Below are positions 52,938 to 61,170 of a DNA stretch of 64,000 nucleotides, piece by piece. The notes below the pieces were generated by a model that saw only the letters and a list, made by a program, of their open reading frames with translations, was not told where the DNA came from and did not search any database. The translations under genes were made by a program, and so were the position numbers. Source of the DNA: Bacteroidaceae bacterium (GTDB lineage: Bacteria; Bacteroidota; Bacteroidia; Bacteroidales; Muribaculaceae); contig JAETNO010000019.1 in assembly GCA_021768245.1 (NCBI GenBank), forward strand, positions 1 through 64,000. Reading direction: 5' to 3'. Numbering within the stretch: the first letter of the stretch is position 1; each line of letters opens with the position of its first letter.

Positions 52938-54881
52938 TTATTCCGCCACAATCACTACTCCTCCATCAGGAAGAATCTCTACGGGCACAGAAGAATCTTT
53001 CTTAATCTTCATTGTCTTTGCTTTTACCTCCTTACCTTTTTCATCGGCATAGAAAACTGCAGAACCCGTTTTCAGACCGAGTGCGGAGAGGTCGAGTTTG
53101 AGCTTGAGCGGCTCTTTAAGGGCGTTGACCCCGGCTATATACCATTTGTCACCGTGACGGCGCGCAAGCACCACATAGCGTCCGGGATAACCTTCGATAA
53201 GCTTGGTGTCGTCCCATGTCGTAGGCACCTCTTTCATGAAAGAAATCGCGTCGGGGGCAGTCTCTGTCAGATTGTTGGGAGTCAGGCCGAAATTCTGCAC
53301 GGGATTCTGGAAAAGCACCGATGTGGCAAGCTGGAAGACATCGCCTGTACGGCGGGTGTTTCCGCTGTTATTGTCGCGCGACATGCGGCGGTTGAAAATA
53401 GTACCGCCATATTCCATCAATGCCACTGAATTGCGGATGAAGGGATGGAGAGTGGCGTGGAAAGCCTCCATATCACAGAATATCTGTTCAAATATCAAGT
53501 TTTCAGACGCGAAAACAGCCTCACTGCCAACGTGGTTGGGATACATTCGTTCCCATCCGCGCGGAAGAGTGCAACCGTGGAATATCACGTCGATACCATA
53601 GTCGGCGGCATCACTTAGGATATCCTCATAGAGGCGCATTGTTTCCTGCTTGTCACCACCGAAGAAGTCGACTTTTATACATTCCACGCCATTGTCGCGG
53701 AGCCATTTCATTTCTTTCTTGCGGACTATAGGACGGTCCATCTTGTCAATCGGACTCTGAACGATATCGTTCCAATGACCGCTTGACGAATACCAGAGTA
53801 TAGGTCGTATGCCTTTCTCACGGGCATATCCGAGGAGTTCAGGCATCCTGTCGTAGCCGATGTTCTGATCCCAGCCGGCATCTATCAGTATATTGTCATA
53901 ACCGAGGTCGGCGGCAAGGTCGATGAAGGTTTTCTGGTCAGCCATATTCATACTGTTGTCCTGCCATACAATCCAACTCCATGTGCCTTTGCCGGGACGG
54001 CCGGGACGCGAAGTCTCATAGCGGGGCTCCACCACGTTCCAGGGAATTGTGGTCTCGACTATCGGCGAAAGATTATCAGCCACGGTGATTGTGCGCCACG
54101 GAGTGGACTTGGGAAGCGAAATACCGGGAGCAGCCGAACCGTTGCCATTGTTTTCCTCTGGCATGGCATAGGCAATAGAAAACACGCCGTCGACATTATC
54201 GCTGAGATGTGACGCGCAATAGTAGCCGTCGACACCTGTCTCGCTGAGCAGCACCCAGCCTTTGTCGCCTATACGGAACAGGCCGGGGAAAGTGAAACCA
54301 TGGCCGAATTTCGAGACAGAATCAAGAGGTGCATCGGTGATATAAAATTCCTCATAGCTCGGTTTAGTGCGCTTCCATCCAATCATGGCATCGCTCTGCG
54401 AGGTCAGAAAGACCTTTGTTTCAGCAGGGAAACGGAAACCCGTAGCCTCGCTTTCCACAACCATCGCCCCGGTGTCGCCCTGACGTGGGATATTATAGCG
54501 GAAAGCGATATCGTTGTCCGACACAAGCCATTCAACGGATATCTCCTGCCCGGCCCCGTTTTTCATGGTAGTCACCAGACTGTTGGCATTGTAATCGATG
54601 TGGCTTTTCTTGATTTTATCCTGGTCGAATGATTTGGACACAGTCGACGTCTTTGAATCAACCATCGACATGCCGGTAGAAAAATCGCCCACGTCGGTAC
54701 GAAGCCCGAGAGGAGAATTTTCAATCATGGTGTTGCCATTATAAATCACGGAATAAATCGGCTTACCCGAGACAATGTCGGTCACGACCTTGAGCTTTCC
54801 GTCAGGACTGCTGACAGGGATTGAAGCGCTGCATACACTTGCCGAAAGCAGTATGCCAAGGCTTAGGATAGTTTTTTTCAT
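52938..54881 (-). CDS. GH97 glycosidase, retaining type
   Basis: The 647-residue protein has a signal peptide (MKKTILSLGILLSASVCSAS), an N-terminal beta-supersandwich, a TIM barrel (GTWSWIVWQDNS, ILIDAGWD) and a C-terminal beta domain. In GH97, retaining alpha-galactosidases have an Asp nucleophile where inverting SusB-type alpha-glucosidases have Gly. Here Asp405 is in IKVDFFGGD, so I predict a retaining alpha-galactosidase or arabinopyranosidase. ATG 54881 is chosen over a longer frame to 55001 because the signal peptide and the promoter (54932-54939) lie between. It starts a two-gene operon with the esterase. Confidence 0.85.
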   Translation of the reverse strand: MKKTILSLGILLSASVCSASIPVSSPDGKLKVVTDIVSGKPIYSVIYNGNTMIENSPLGLRTDVGDFSTGMSMVDSKTSTVSKSFDQDKIKKSHIDYNANSLVTTMKNGAGQEISVEWLVSDNDIAFRYNIPRQGDTGAMVVESEATGFRFPAETKVFLTSQSDAMIGWKRTKPSYEEFYITDAPLDSVSKFGHGFTFPGLFRIGDKGWVLLSETGVDGYYCASHLSDNVDGVFSIAYAMPEENNGNGSAAPGISLPKSTPWRTITVADNLSPIVETTIPWNVVEPRYETSRPGRPGKGTWSWIVWQDNSMNMADQKTFIDLAADLGYDNILIDAGWDQNIGYDRMPELLGYAREKGIRPILWYSSSGHWNDIVQSPIDKMDRPIVRKKEMKWLRDNGVECIKVDFFGGDKQETMRLYEDILSDAADYGIDVIFHGCTLPRGWERMYPNHVGSEAVFASENLIFEQIFCDMEAFHATLHPFIRNSVALMEYGGTIFNRRMSRDNNSGNTRRTGDVFQLATSVLFQNPVQNFGLTPNNLTETAPDAISFMKEVPTTWDDTKLIEGYPGRYVVLARRHGDKWYIAGVNALKEPLKLKLDLSALGLKTGSAVFYADEKGKEVKAKTMKIKKDSSVPVEILPDGGVVIVAE

Positions 54882-54931
54882 ACGGTAAGTTGCTATATTT
54901 TTATCACACGACTGTGTGCGGTTATCTTTTG

Positions 54932-54939
54932 CAAAAATA
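54932..54939 (-). promoter_or_regulatory. -7 box of GH97 operon
   Basis: The minus strand reads TATTTTTG, about 50 nt before ATG 54881. Confidence 0.45.
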
Positions 54940-55022
54940 GCGACAATCGACAGCTCACGATATAAAATTTTCGTAAAATAGCCGACACCCGCAGTGCACA
55001 TTTATTATATATAAGGTATAAA

Positions 55023-55038
55023 ATTGTTATATAACAAT
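55023..55038. repeat. 16-bp perfect palindrome
   Basis: ATTGTTATATAACAAT is fully self-complementary and lies between the tRNA-Gly terminator and the GH97 promoter. It may be an operator; nothing else supports this. Confidence 0.35.
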
Positions 55039-55060
55039 CATTCGGGCTATGCCGGAATAT

Positions 55061-55110
55061 AAAACAAGAATCAGGCTGCCGACTTTAACTGACTGCCTGA
55101 TTCTTGTTTT
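55061..55110 (-). terminator. Terminator of tRNA-Gly
   Basis: AAAACAAGAATCAGGC (55061-55076) pairs perfectly with GCCTGATTCTTGTTTT (55095-55110), 16 bp; the minus strand ends in TTTTATA. It starts 2 nt after the tRNA. Confidence 0.88.
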
Positions 55111-55111
55111 G

Positions 55112-55184
55112 AGCGGCAAACGAGGCTCGAACTCGCGACCCTCAGCTTGGGAAGCTGATGCTCTACCAACTGAGCTACTGCCGC
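55112..55184 (-). tRNA. tRNA-Gly(CCC)
   Basis: On the minus strand GCGGCAG pairs with TTGCCGC (one G-U). The D arm is AGCTCAGTTGGTAGAGC and the anticodon loop TTCCCAA between TCAGC and GCTGA gives CCC. The T loop is TTCGAGC. CCA is not encoded. Confidence 0.95.
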
Positions 55185-55195
55185 ATTTGATGAAG

Positions 55196-55203
55196 CAAAA
55201 TTA
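55196..55203 (-). promoter_or_regulatory. -7 box of tRNA-Gly
   Basis: The minus strand reads TAATTTTG 11 nt before the mature tRNA 5' end. TTTG lies 16 nt upstream, shorter than usual. Confidence 0.5.
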
Positions 55204-55289
55204 CATTTTATTTTCGACTCAAAAAAATTTTATCACTATTTTTTGAAAACATTTTGAAATTCCCGCTTGAAAAAATTCTCATAATGACG

Positions 55290-55297
55290 TAACTTTG
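55290..55297 (+). promoter_or_regulatory. -7 box of TIGR04076 gene
   Basis: TAACTTTG, with CTTG at 55266-55269 (20 nt upstream) as a near -33 box. ATG 55306 follows 8 nt later. Confidence 0.6.
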
Positions 55298-55305
55298 TAT
55301 CCACT

Positions 55306-55713
55306 ATGAACCGTCGACATTTCTGCAAAATCGCCTCACTCGCAGCTGCATCATTAGGGCTTTCGCGACTTGAATCCCAGGCAAAAACACTGTCACTCTC
55401 CCCTCTTCCTGCGCTACCCCGCGCCTGCCGCATATCAATAGTGCGCCGCGAATTCCATTCCGACCTTCAGACCATCTTCCTCGACGACCCCGACTCAGGG
55501 CCGTGCCCTCTCTTCACGTCGGGTAGCGAATTCTGTTTCGAGGCTGACACCGGATATCCCGACGGTTTCTGTCCGCAACTCTGGGCCACGGTATGCAACA
55601 CTCTTTCCCGCCTGCCGGGTCAATCATGCGCCAGGCCGCTCGAAAGCTCCACCCTCCTGCTCGCATGCCCTGACGGGACGCGCCCGGTCATTGTACGCGT
55701 CGACCTTGAATAG
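55306..55713 (+). CDS. TIGR04076 family protein with Tat-like signal
   Basis: The 135-residue protein begins MNRRHFCKIASLAAASLGL, a twin-arginine-like signal. The mature part follows the TIGR04076 pattern: RREFHSDLQTIFLDD, GPCPLF, GYPDGFCPQLW and a late ACPDGTRPVIVRV. The family is small, with conserved cysteines and unknown function; metal binding is a guess. If exported by Tat it would be folded with a cofactor before leaving the cytosol, but a Sec route is not excluded. It stands alone between tRNA-Gly and ileS. Confidence 0.75.
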   Translation: MNRRHFCKIASLAAASLGLSRLESQAKTLSLSPLPALPRACRISIVRREFHSDLQTIFLDDPDSGPCPLFTSGSEFCFEADTGYPDGFCPQLWATVCNTLSRLPGQSCARPLESSTLLLACPDGTRPVIVRVDLE

Positions 55714-55746
55714 CTTTTTCTATTAGGTAATTACGGAAATAATTAC

Positions 55747-55754
55747 TACTTTTG
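55747..55754 (+). promoter_or_regulatory. -7 box of ileS
   Basis: TACTTTTG, 39 nt before ATG 55794. No clear -33 box is present. Confidence 0.5.
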
Positions 55755-55793
55755 CAAAAATTTTTGTAGAATCCACCTCTATATATTATAGTA

Positions 55794-58700
55794 ATGTCAA
55801 AGAGATTCAAAGAATATAGCGGCCTTAACTTGCCTGAAATCAATGAGTCAGTGCTCTCTCAGTGGAGCACCGAGGATGTGTTCGCACGCACAATGACCGA
55901 GCGTGAGGGATGTCCCTCCTTCGTCTTTTTCGAAGGGCCTCCTTCAGCCAACGGCAAACCCGGTATCCACCATGTGCTCGCGCGCACTATAAAAGACATT
56001 TTCTGTCGCTATAAGACCATGCAAGGCTTCCAGGTCAAGCGCAAAGCCGGCTGGGATACCCACGGCCTCCCCGTGGAGCTCGGTGTGGAGAAGAATCTCG
56101 GCATCACCAAGGAGGACATCGGCAAGAAAATCTCTGTCGACGACTACAATGCCGCCTGCCGCCACGAGGTGATGAAATATACAGGCGAGTGGGAAGACCT
56201 CACCCGCCGCATGGGCTACTGGGTAGATATGCCCAACGCATATATCACCTACGACAACCGTTACATCGAATCCGTATGGTGGCTTCTCGGTCAGCTCTAC
56301 GAAAAAGGCTATCTATATAAAGGCTACACCATCCAGCCATACTCTCCCGCAGCCGGTACGGGACTTAGCTCCCACGAGTTGAATCAGCCGGGATGCTACC
56401 GCGACGTTAAGGACACTACTTGTGTAGCACAGTTCCGCATCCTCGACGACTACTCTCCCGCTCTCGCTCCCTATCGCGAGATACTGTTCAAATGGGGTAC
56501 ACCCTACTTTCTCGCATGGACAACAACTCCATGGACCCTGCCTTCGAACTGTGCGCTCGCCGTAGGACCGGATATCACCTATAATATAGTACGTACCTAC
56601 AACCCGTATACAGGCAGCATGATTACCGTAGTCGCTGCCGACGACCTCATGGGGTCACTTTTCAGTGCAAAGGCTAAAGACCTAAAACTCGACGAATACA
56701 AGAAGGGCGACAAACTCGTGCCCTACGAAGTAGTGGCCCAAGTCAAAGGTCTTGATTTCGTAGGCATGAACTATGAGCAGCTCTTCCCGTGGGTCAATCC
56801 GGGCGAAGGAGCTTTCAGGGTCATACCAGGCGACTATGTGACCACAACAGAAGGTACGGGCATAGTACACATCGCCGGCACATTCGGTGCTGACGACCTC
56901 AGGGTGTCGCGTCAGAGCGGCGTTCCCTCGCTTTTGCTTATCGACAAGGCCGGCAACAACCGTCCGATGGTAGACCTCACAGGCCGTTTCTATCCCATAT
57001 CCGAACTCGACCCCAAATTTGTCGAGGAAAATGTCAATGTAGAGGCCTACACTCCCTGGCAGGGAAAATACGTGAAAAACGCATACAATCCCGACGCCAC
57101 TCCCGAGACCGAGACACTTGACGTAGAGCTGTGCATGGCACTCAAAGCCGCCGACCGTGTGTTTAAAATCGAAAAACACACCCACAGCTACCCACACTGC
57201 TGGCGCACTGACAAACCTGTGCTATATTATCCGCTCGATTCATGGTTCATCAAGACTACGGCTGTGCGCGAACGCCTGATGGAGCTTAACGACACAATCA
57301 AGTGGAAACCGACGTCGACAGGCTCAGGACGTTTCGGCAAATGGCTCGAAAACCTTCAGGACTGGAACCTCTCACGCAGCCGCTATTGGGGAACACCCCT
57401 GCCTATCTGGCGCACTGAAGACGGGAGCGAGGAGAAGATTATCACCTCCGTCGCCCAGCTCTTCGAAGAGATGGACCGGGCAGTAGAGGCCGGGCTAATG
57501 GCAGAGAATCCCTATCGCAAGGCAGGATTCAAACCAGGAGACTACGATAAGGCAAACTATGAACTTATCGACCTTCATCGACCCTATGTCGACGATATCG
57601 TGCTGCTGTCGCCCTCCGGCAAGCCGATGCGCCGTGAGAAAGACCTCATCGACGTATGGTTCGACTCGGGTTCAATGCCCTACGCCCAGATTCACTATCC
57701 TTTTGAAAATAAAGAGGCCCTTGACACCCGTCAGGTCTATCCCGCCGATTTCATCGCCGAAGGCGTTGACCAGACACGCGGATGGTTCTTCACCCTCCAT
57801 GCCATAGCAGGGATGGTATTCGACTCCATAGCTTATAAGACTGTGATTTCCAACGGCCTCGTGCTTGACAAATATGGCAACAAGATGTCCAAGCGACTCG
57901 GCAACGCCGTAGACCCCTTCGGACAGATAGGCCAGTATGGAGCCGACCCCGTGCGCTGGTATATGATTTCCAATTCCGCGCCGTGGGACAATCTCAAATA
58001 CGACGAAAAAGGCGTGGTGGAAACCTCACGCAAACTTTTCTCCACATTATATAATACCTACAGCTTCTTCGCCCTCTACGCCAATGTAGACGGGTTTGAC
58101 CCTGAAGCGCCTCAGGTACCGGTAGCAGAGCGTCCTGAAATAGACCGATGGATACTCTCGCTTCTCAACACACTCACTCTTCAGGTCACTGAAGCTCTCG
58201 ACGACTATGAACCCACGCGTGCCGCACGCTTGATAGGCGAATTCGTGGGCGACAATCTGTCGAACTGGTATGTGCGCCTCAACCGTAAACGTTTCTGGGG
58301 TGGTGGCATGACCAATGACAAACTTGCCGCATACCAGACACTCTACACATGTCTGCGCACACTGTCACTACTCATTGCGCCTTTCGCGCCTTTCTATGCC
58401 GACAGACTTTACCGCGACCTCACAGGCTCGGCCAATTCCGTACATCTCGACCGTTTCCCTGTGGCAAATGCATCCCTCATTGACCCGGAACTCGAGCAGA
58501 GGCAGAAACTCGCGCAGGACATCACATCAATGGCCCTCGCACTTCGCCGTAAGGTCAATATCAAAGTGCGCCAGCCGCTCCACTCCGTAATGGTACCAGT
58601 GGCCGACGACAGTCGCCGTCAGGCACTTGAAGCCGTAAAAGACCTCATCATGAGCGAAATAAATGTCAAGGAGCTCAACATTGTAGGTTCTGACGAAGGA

Positions 58701-59243
58701 GTGCTCGTGAAAAGCGTGAAACCCGACTTCAAGAAACTTGGTCCGAAATTCGGTAAACTTATGAAGGCCGCAGCCACCGCCATAAAGTCGCTTGACCAAA
58801 AACAGATAGCCACTCTTGAAGCAGAAGGCCGTATCAGCTTTGACCTCGAAGGCACACCTGCCGAAATCGAGCTGAGCGACGTGGAAATTATTTCTGAAGA
58901 TATTCCCGGATGGCTCGTAGCCAATGAAGGCAACCTGACGATAGCCCTCGACGTAACCGTGACTCCCGAACTTAAACGCGAAGGCATTGCCCGCGACATA
59001 GTAAACCGTATACAGAACATACGCAAGTCCCGTGACTACGATATCACCGACCGCATAGACCTCGTGTTCGCTCCGTCGGCCGATACCGACGAGGCCATAC
59101 GCGAATACTCCGACTACATCTCGCGTCAGGTTCTCGCAAATTCCATCATGATACTCCCCGTCGACGCTTCGGCCCTCGACGTCGAAAAGCTCTCGATGGA
59201 CGATGTGACAGCGTTTGTGAAAATTTCCAAAGCAGCAAAATAA
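55794..59243 (+). CDS. ileS: Isoleucyl-tRNA synthetase
   Basis: The 1149-residue class I synthetase has the HIGH motif as GKPGIHHV near residue 55 and KMSKR in NKMSKRLGN near 700. The editing (CP1) domain lies between, with TTTPWTLPSNCALAV. WDTHGLPVE and the C-terminal anticodon-binding helices fit. Its length and C-terminal extension are those of the longer, eukaryote-like IleRS type, common in Bacteroidetes. It charges tRNA-Ile in the cytosol. It begins a run with the DksA-like gene and lspA. Confidence 0.96.
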   Translation: MSKRFKEYSGLNLPEINESVLSQWSTEDVFARTMTEREGCPSFVFFEGPPSANGKPGIHHVLARTIKDIFCRYKTMQGFQVKRKAGWDTHGLPVELGVEKNLGITKEDIGKKISVDDYNAACRHEVMKYTGEWEDLTRRMGYWVDMPNAYITYDNRYIESVWWLLGQLYEKGYLYKGYTIQPYSPAAGTGLSSHELNQPGCYRDVKDTTCVAQFRILDDYSPALAPYREILFKWGTPYFLAWTTTPWTLPSNCALAVGPDITYNIVRTYNPYTGSMITVVAADDLMGSLFSAKAKDLKLDEYKKGDKLVPYEVVAQVKGLDFVGMNYEQLFPWVNPGEGAFRVIPGDYVTTTEGTGIVHIAGTFGADDLRVSRQSGVPSLLLIDKAGNNRPMVDLTGRFYPISELDPKFVEENVNVEAYTPWQGKYVKNAYNPDATPETETLDVELCMALKAADRVFKIEKHTHSYPHCWRTDKPVLYYPLDSWFIKTTAVRERLMELNDTIKWKPTSTGSGRFGKWLENLQDWNLSRSRYWGTPLPIWRTEDGSEEKIITSVAQLFEEMDRAVEAGLMAENPYRKAGFKPGDYDKANYELIDLHRPYVDDIVLLSPSGKPMRREKDLIDVWFDSGSMPYAQIHYPFENKEALDTRQVYPADFIAEGVDQTRGWFFTLHAIAGMVFDSIAYKTVISNGLVLDKYGNKMSKRLGNAVDPFGQIGQYGADPVRWYMISNSAPWDNLKYDEKGVVETSRKLFSTLYNTYSFFALYANVDGFDPEAPQVPVAERPEIDRWILSLLNTLTLQVTEALDDYEPTRAARLIGEFVGDNLSNWYVRLNRKRFWGGGMTNDKLAAYQTLYTCLRTLSLLIAPFAPFYADRLYRDLTGSANSVHLDRFPVANASLIDPELEQRQKLAQDITSMALALRRKVNIKVRQPLHSVMVPVADDSRRQALEAVKDLIMSEINVKELNIVGSDEGVLVKSVKPDFKKLGPKFGKLMKAAATAIKSLDQKQIATLEAEGRISFDLEGTPAEIELSDVEIISEDIPGWLVANEGNLTIALDVTVTPELKREGIARDIVNRIQNIRKSRDYDITDRIDLVFAPSADTDEAIREYSDYISRQVLANSIMILPVDASALDVEKLSMDDVTAFVKISKAAK

Positions 59244-59267
59244 ACCCACATAAAATTCACACATCCC

Positions 59268-59651
59268 ATGAGCGAAAAAACACGCTACAGCGACGAGGAA
59301 CTCCTTGAATTCAAGGAACTCATCCTCCAGAAACTCGAGAAGGCTCAGAAGGAATACGACTCCCTCCGTTCGCTTATCAACAACACTGAAGGCAACGACA
59401 CCGCCGACACCTCCCCCACTTTCAAAGTGCTTGAAGAAGGGGCTTCAACCCATTCAAAAGAGGAAGCCGGCCAGCTCGCCCAGCGTCAGAAAAAATTCAT
59501 CCAGCATCTGCAGAACGCCCTGATACGCATCGAAAACAAGACCTATGGAGTATGTTGCGAAACGGGTGAACTCATACCCAAGGAACGCCTGCGTGCAGTG
59601 CCCCACGCGACCCGCAGCGTAGAAGCCAAAAACTCACAAAAGAAGAAATAA
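59268..59651 (+). CDS. DksA/TraR-like protein with incomplete zinc finger
   Basis: The 127-residue protein has a coiled-coil N-terminus (LLEFKELILQKLEKAQKEYDSLRSL) and the C-terminal DksA/TraR pattern YGVCCETGELIPKERLRAVPHA. The second Cys pair of the zinc finger is absent (RSVEAKNSQKKK), so zinc is probably not bound in the classical way. DksA-type proteins enter the RNA polymerase secondary channel with ppGpp. It lies 24 nt after ileS, and its TAA shares one base with the ATG of lspA. Confidence 0.85.
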   Translation: MSEKTRYSDEELLEFKELILQKLEKAQKEYDSLRSLINNTEGNDTADTSPTFKVLEEGASTHSKEEAGQLAQRQKKFIQHLQNALIRIENKTYGVCCETGELIPKERLRAVPHATRSVEAKNSQKKK

Positions 59652-60286
59652 TGCGTAAAAGCCGCGCGGCCATCTTTACAGCGATAATCCTCCTGGTCGT
59701 AATCATCGACCAGGCCTCCAAGATTTGGATTAAGACCCATTTCTACCTTGGAGAAGACCTTAAAATCTTCTCCTGGTTTCATCTTTATTTTATCGAGAAC
59801 AATGGCATGGCTTTCGGGATGGAAATAGGCAGTAAACTCGCCCTGACCCTTTTCCGTATTGCCGCTGTTGGCTTCCTGATATGGTATGTGTCGCGCATCT
59901 GTAGGCTGCGTTCCGTCCCTACAGGCTATCTTGTCTGCCTCGCTTTCATCACGGCAGGCGCAGCAGGCAATATCTTCGACTGTGTGTTCTATGGCCTTAT
60001 TTTCAACAATCCCATTCCGCCTCAGGTAGCTTCGATGTTCCCTGAAGCAGGCGGGTATGCACCGATATTTCTCGGACGCGTCGTCGATATGCTCTATTTC
60101 CCACTCTTCTCTTTCGTGTGGCCATCATGGATTCCAGTAGTGGGCGGTCAGGAATTCCTATTTTTCCAGCCGATTTTCAACATCGCTGACGCGGCAATCT
60201 CATGTGGGATAGTTGTGCTCTTCATCTTCTATCATCGCTACGTCATCTCCCCGAAAGCGCTTGCCGAGCTGCCAGCTAAATACTAA
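59651..60286 (+). CDS. lspA: Lipoprotein signal peptidase
   Basis: The 211-residue membrane protein has four predicted spans. The catalytic aspartates are in GAAGNIFDC and FNIADAAIS. It removes signal peptides from lipidated prolipoproteins in the inner membrane, needed for the many lipoproteins in this window. An insertion of about 30 residues (NNPIPPQVASMFPEAGGYAP) between the two Asp motifs is common in Bacteroidetes LspA. A palindromic repeat copy begins at its stop codon. Confidence 0.93.
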   Translation: MRKSRAAIFTAIILLVVIIDQASKIWIKTHFYLGEDLKIFSWFHLYFIENNGMAFGMEIGSKLALTLFRIAAVGFLIWYVSRICRLRSVPTGYLVCLAFITAGAAGNIFDCVFYGLIFNNPIPPQVASMFPEAGGYAPIFLGRVVDMLYFPLFSFVWPSWIPVVGGQEFLFFQPIFNIADAAISCGIVVLFIFYHRYVISPKALAELPAKY

Positions 60287-60330
60287 GAGATTGTCTAAAT
60301 TTTATAGTTATTTTATCATGAGATTTCTAA
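60284..60330. repeat. Palindromic repeat, copy D (degenerate)
   Basis: TAAGAGATTGTCTAAATTTTATAG and ATGAGATTTCTAA follow the same order as the other copies. Its first three bases are the lspA stop. Confidence 0.45.
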
Positions 60331-60367
60331 ATCAAATTTCCGGCCATCTTTAAATGTCCTATCGGCT

Positions 60368-60428
60368 GATTTTGCCAAGCCTCATCGGTCATAATGCCCG
60401 CATTATTCCCTCTTCAACTTGCAAAATC
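60368..60428. repeat. Nested inverted repeat at the DUF4296 5' end
   Basis: GATTTTGCCAAG (60368-60379) pairs with CTTGCAAAATC (60418-60428). Inside, ATAATGC-CC-GCATTAT (60391-60406) is a perfect hairpin. Together with copy D it looks like a composite inserted element of about 145 bp. Confidence 0.55.
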
Positions 60429-61150
60429 ATCTCGATAATCCATTTAAATCTGTGGCAAGGCTGCTCGCCGATATCCACACTGCGGAAGCCGTGGTCGACG
60501 CAAACCACTCATCATGGCGCACGGATTCATCGAAACGGGCCCTGCGACAATCGGTCTACGCACGTCATGGAGTAAGTTCCGAACAGGTCGATACATCTTT
60601 CTATTGGTACGGCCACCATCTCAAAGACTACATGAAAGTCTACGACCGGACTATTGAAATCCTTGAGGGACGCATAGCCGAGGCAGAGCGTGCCGGAGGG
60701 AAGGCTACAGCCGGCCCGTCGAAAGTCAGCATCAACGGCGATTCGGTCAATCTATGGCAAGGGCCGTCTACTGTGCGCCTCTCGCCTCTCAACGCCACTG
60801 ATTTCCTCACCTTCTCGATGTCGACCGACCGCAACTGGGAGCGCGGTGACCGTTACACGCTGTCGCTACGGCCAATCGCCACCCAATCACCAGTATTCAT
60901 GACCATAGTCGCCAACTACAATGACGGCACAGCAGAATATGTAACACTCCGGCAGGGACAGGAAGGCCGCAAGCAGCTGACCCTCGTGCTCGACTCAGCC
61001 AAGGTGGCCACCAATGTCTATGGCTCCATCTATTACGCACCGGCTAAAGATGAGATAGCCTATCTCGATTCGATAAGCCTTGTGCGCACCCGCACGCGTG
61101 GCGACAACGCCCGTGCACGCGCCTTGCAACACACAGTGCGTACACGCTGA
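60419..61150 (+). CDS. DUF4296 family protein, 5' end apparently replaced
   Basis: Residues from DNPFKSVARLLADIHTAEAVV onward match the DUF4296 domain, which in Bacteroidetes follows lspA and normally begins with a lipoprotein signal peptide. Here the frame has no ATG. The first usable codon is TTG 60419, inside a nested inverted repeat, and an in-frame TAA lies at 60392. No signal peptide is encoded. I infer that a repeat element replaced the original start and lipobox. The protein also has a long beta-rich C-terminal extension (SVNLWQGPSTVRLSPLN). It may be a pseudogene or a now cytosolic product. Confidence 0.55.
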   Translation: MQNHLDNPFKSVARLLADIHTAEAVVDANHSSWRTDSSKRALRQSVYARHGVSSEQVDTSFYWYGHHLKDYMKVYDRTIEILEGRIAEAERAGGKATAGPSKVSINGDSVNLWQGPSTVRLSPLNATDFLTFSMSTDRNWERGDRYTLSLRPIATQSPVFMTIVANYNDGTAEYVTLRQGQEGRKQLTLVLDSAKVATNVYGSIYYAPAKDEIAYLDSISLVRTRTRGDNARARALQHTVRTR

Positions 61151-61170
61151 CATCCAAGAATCATATTTCC

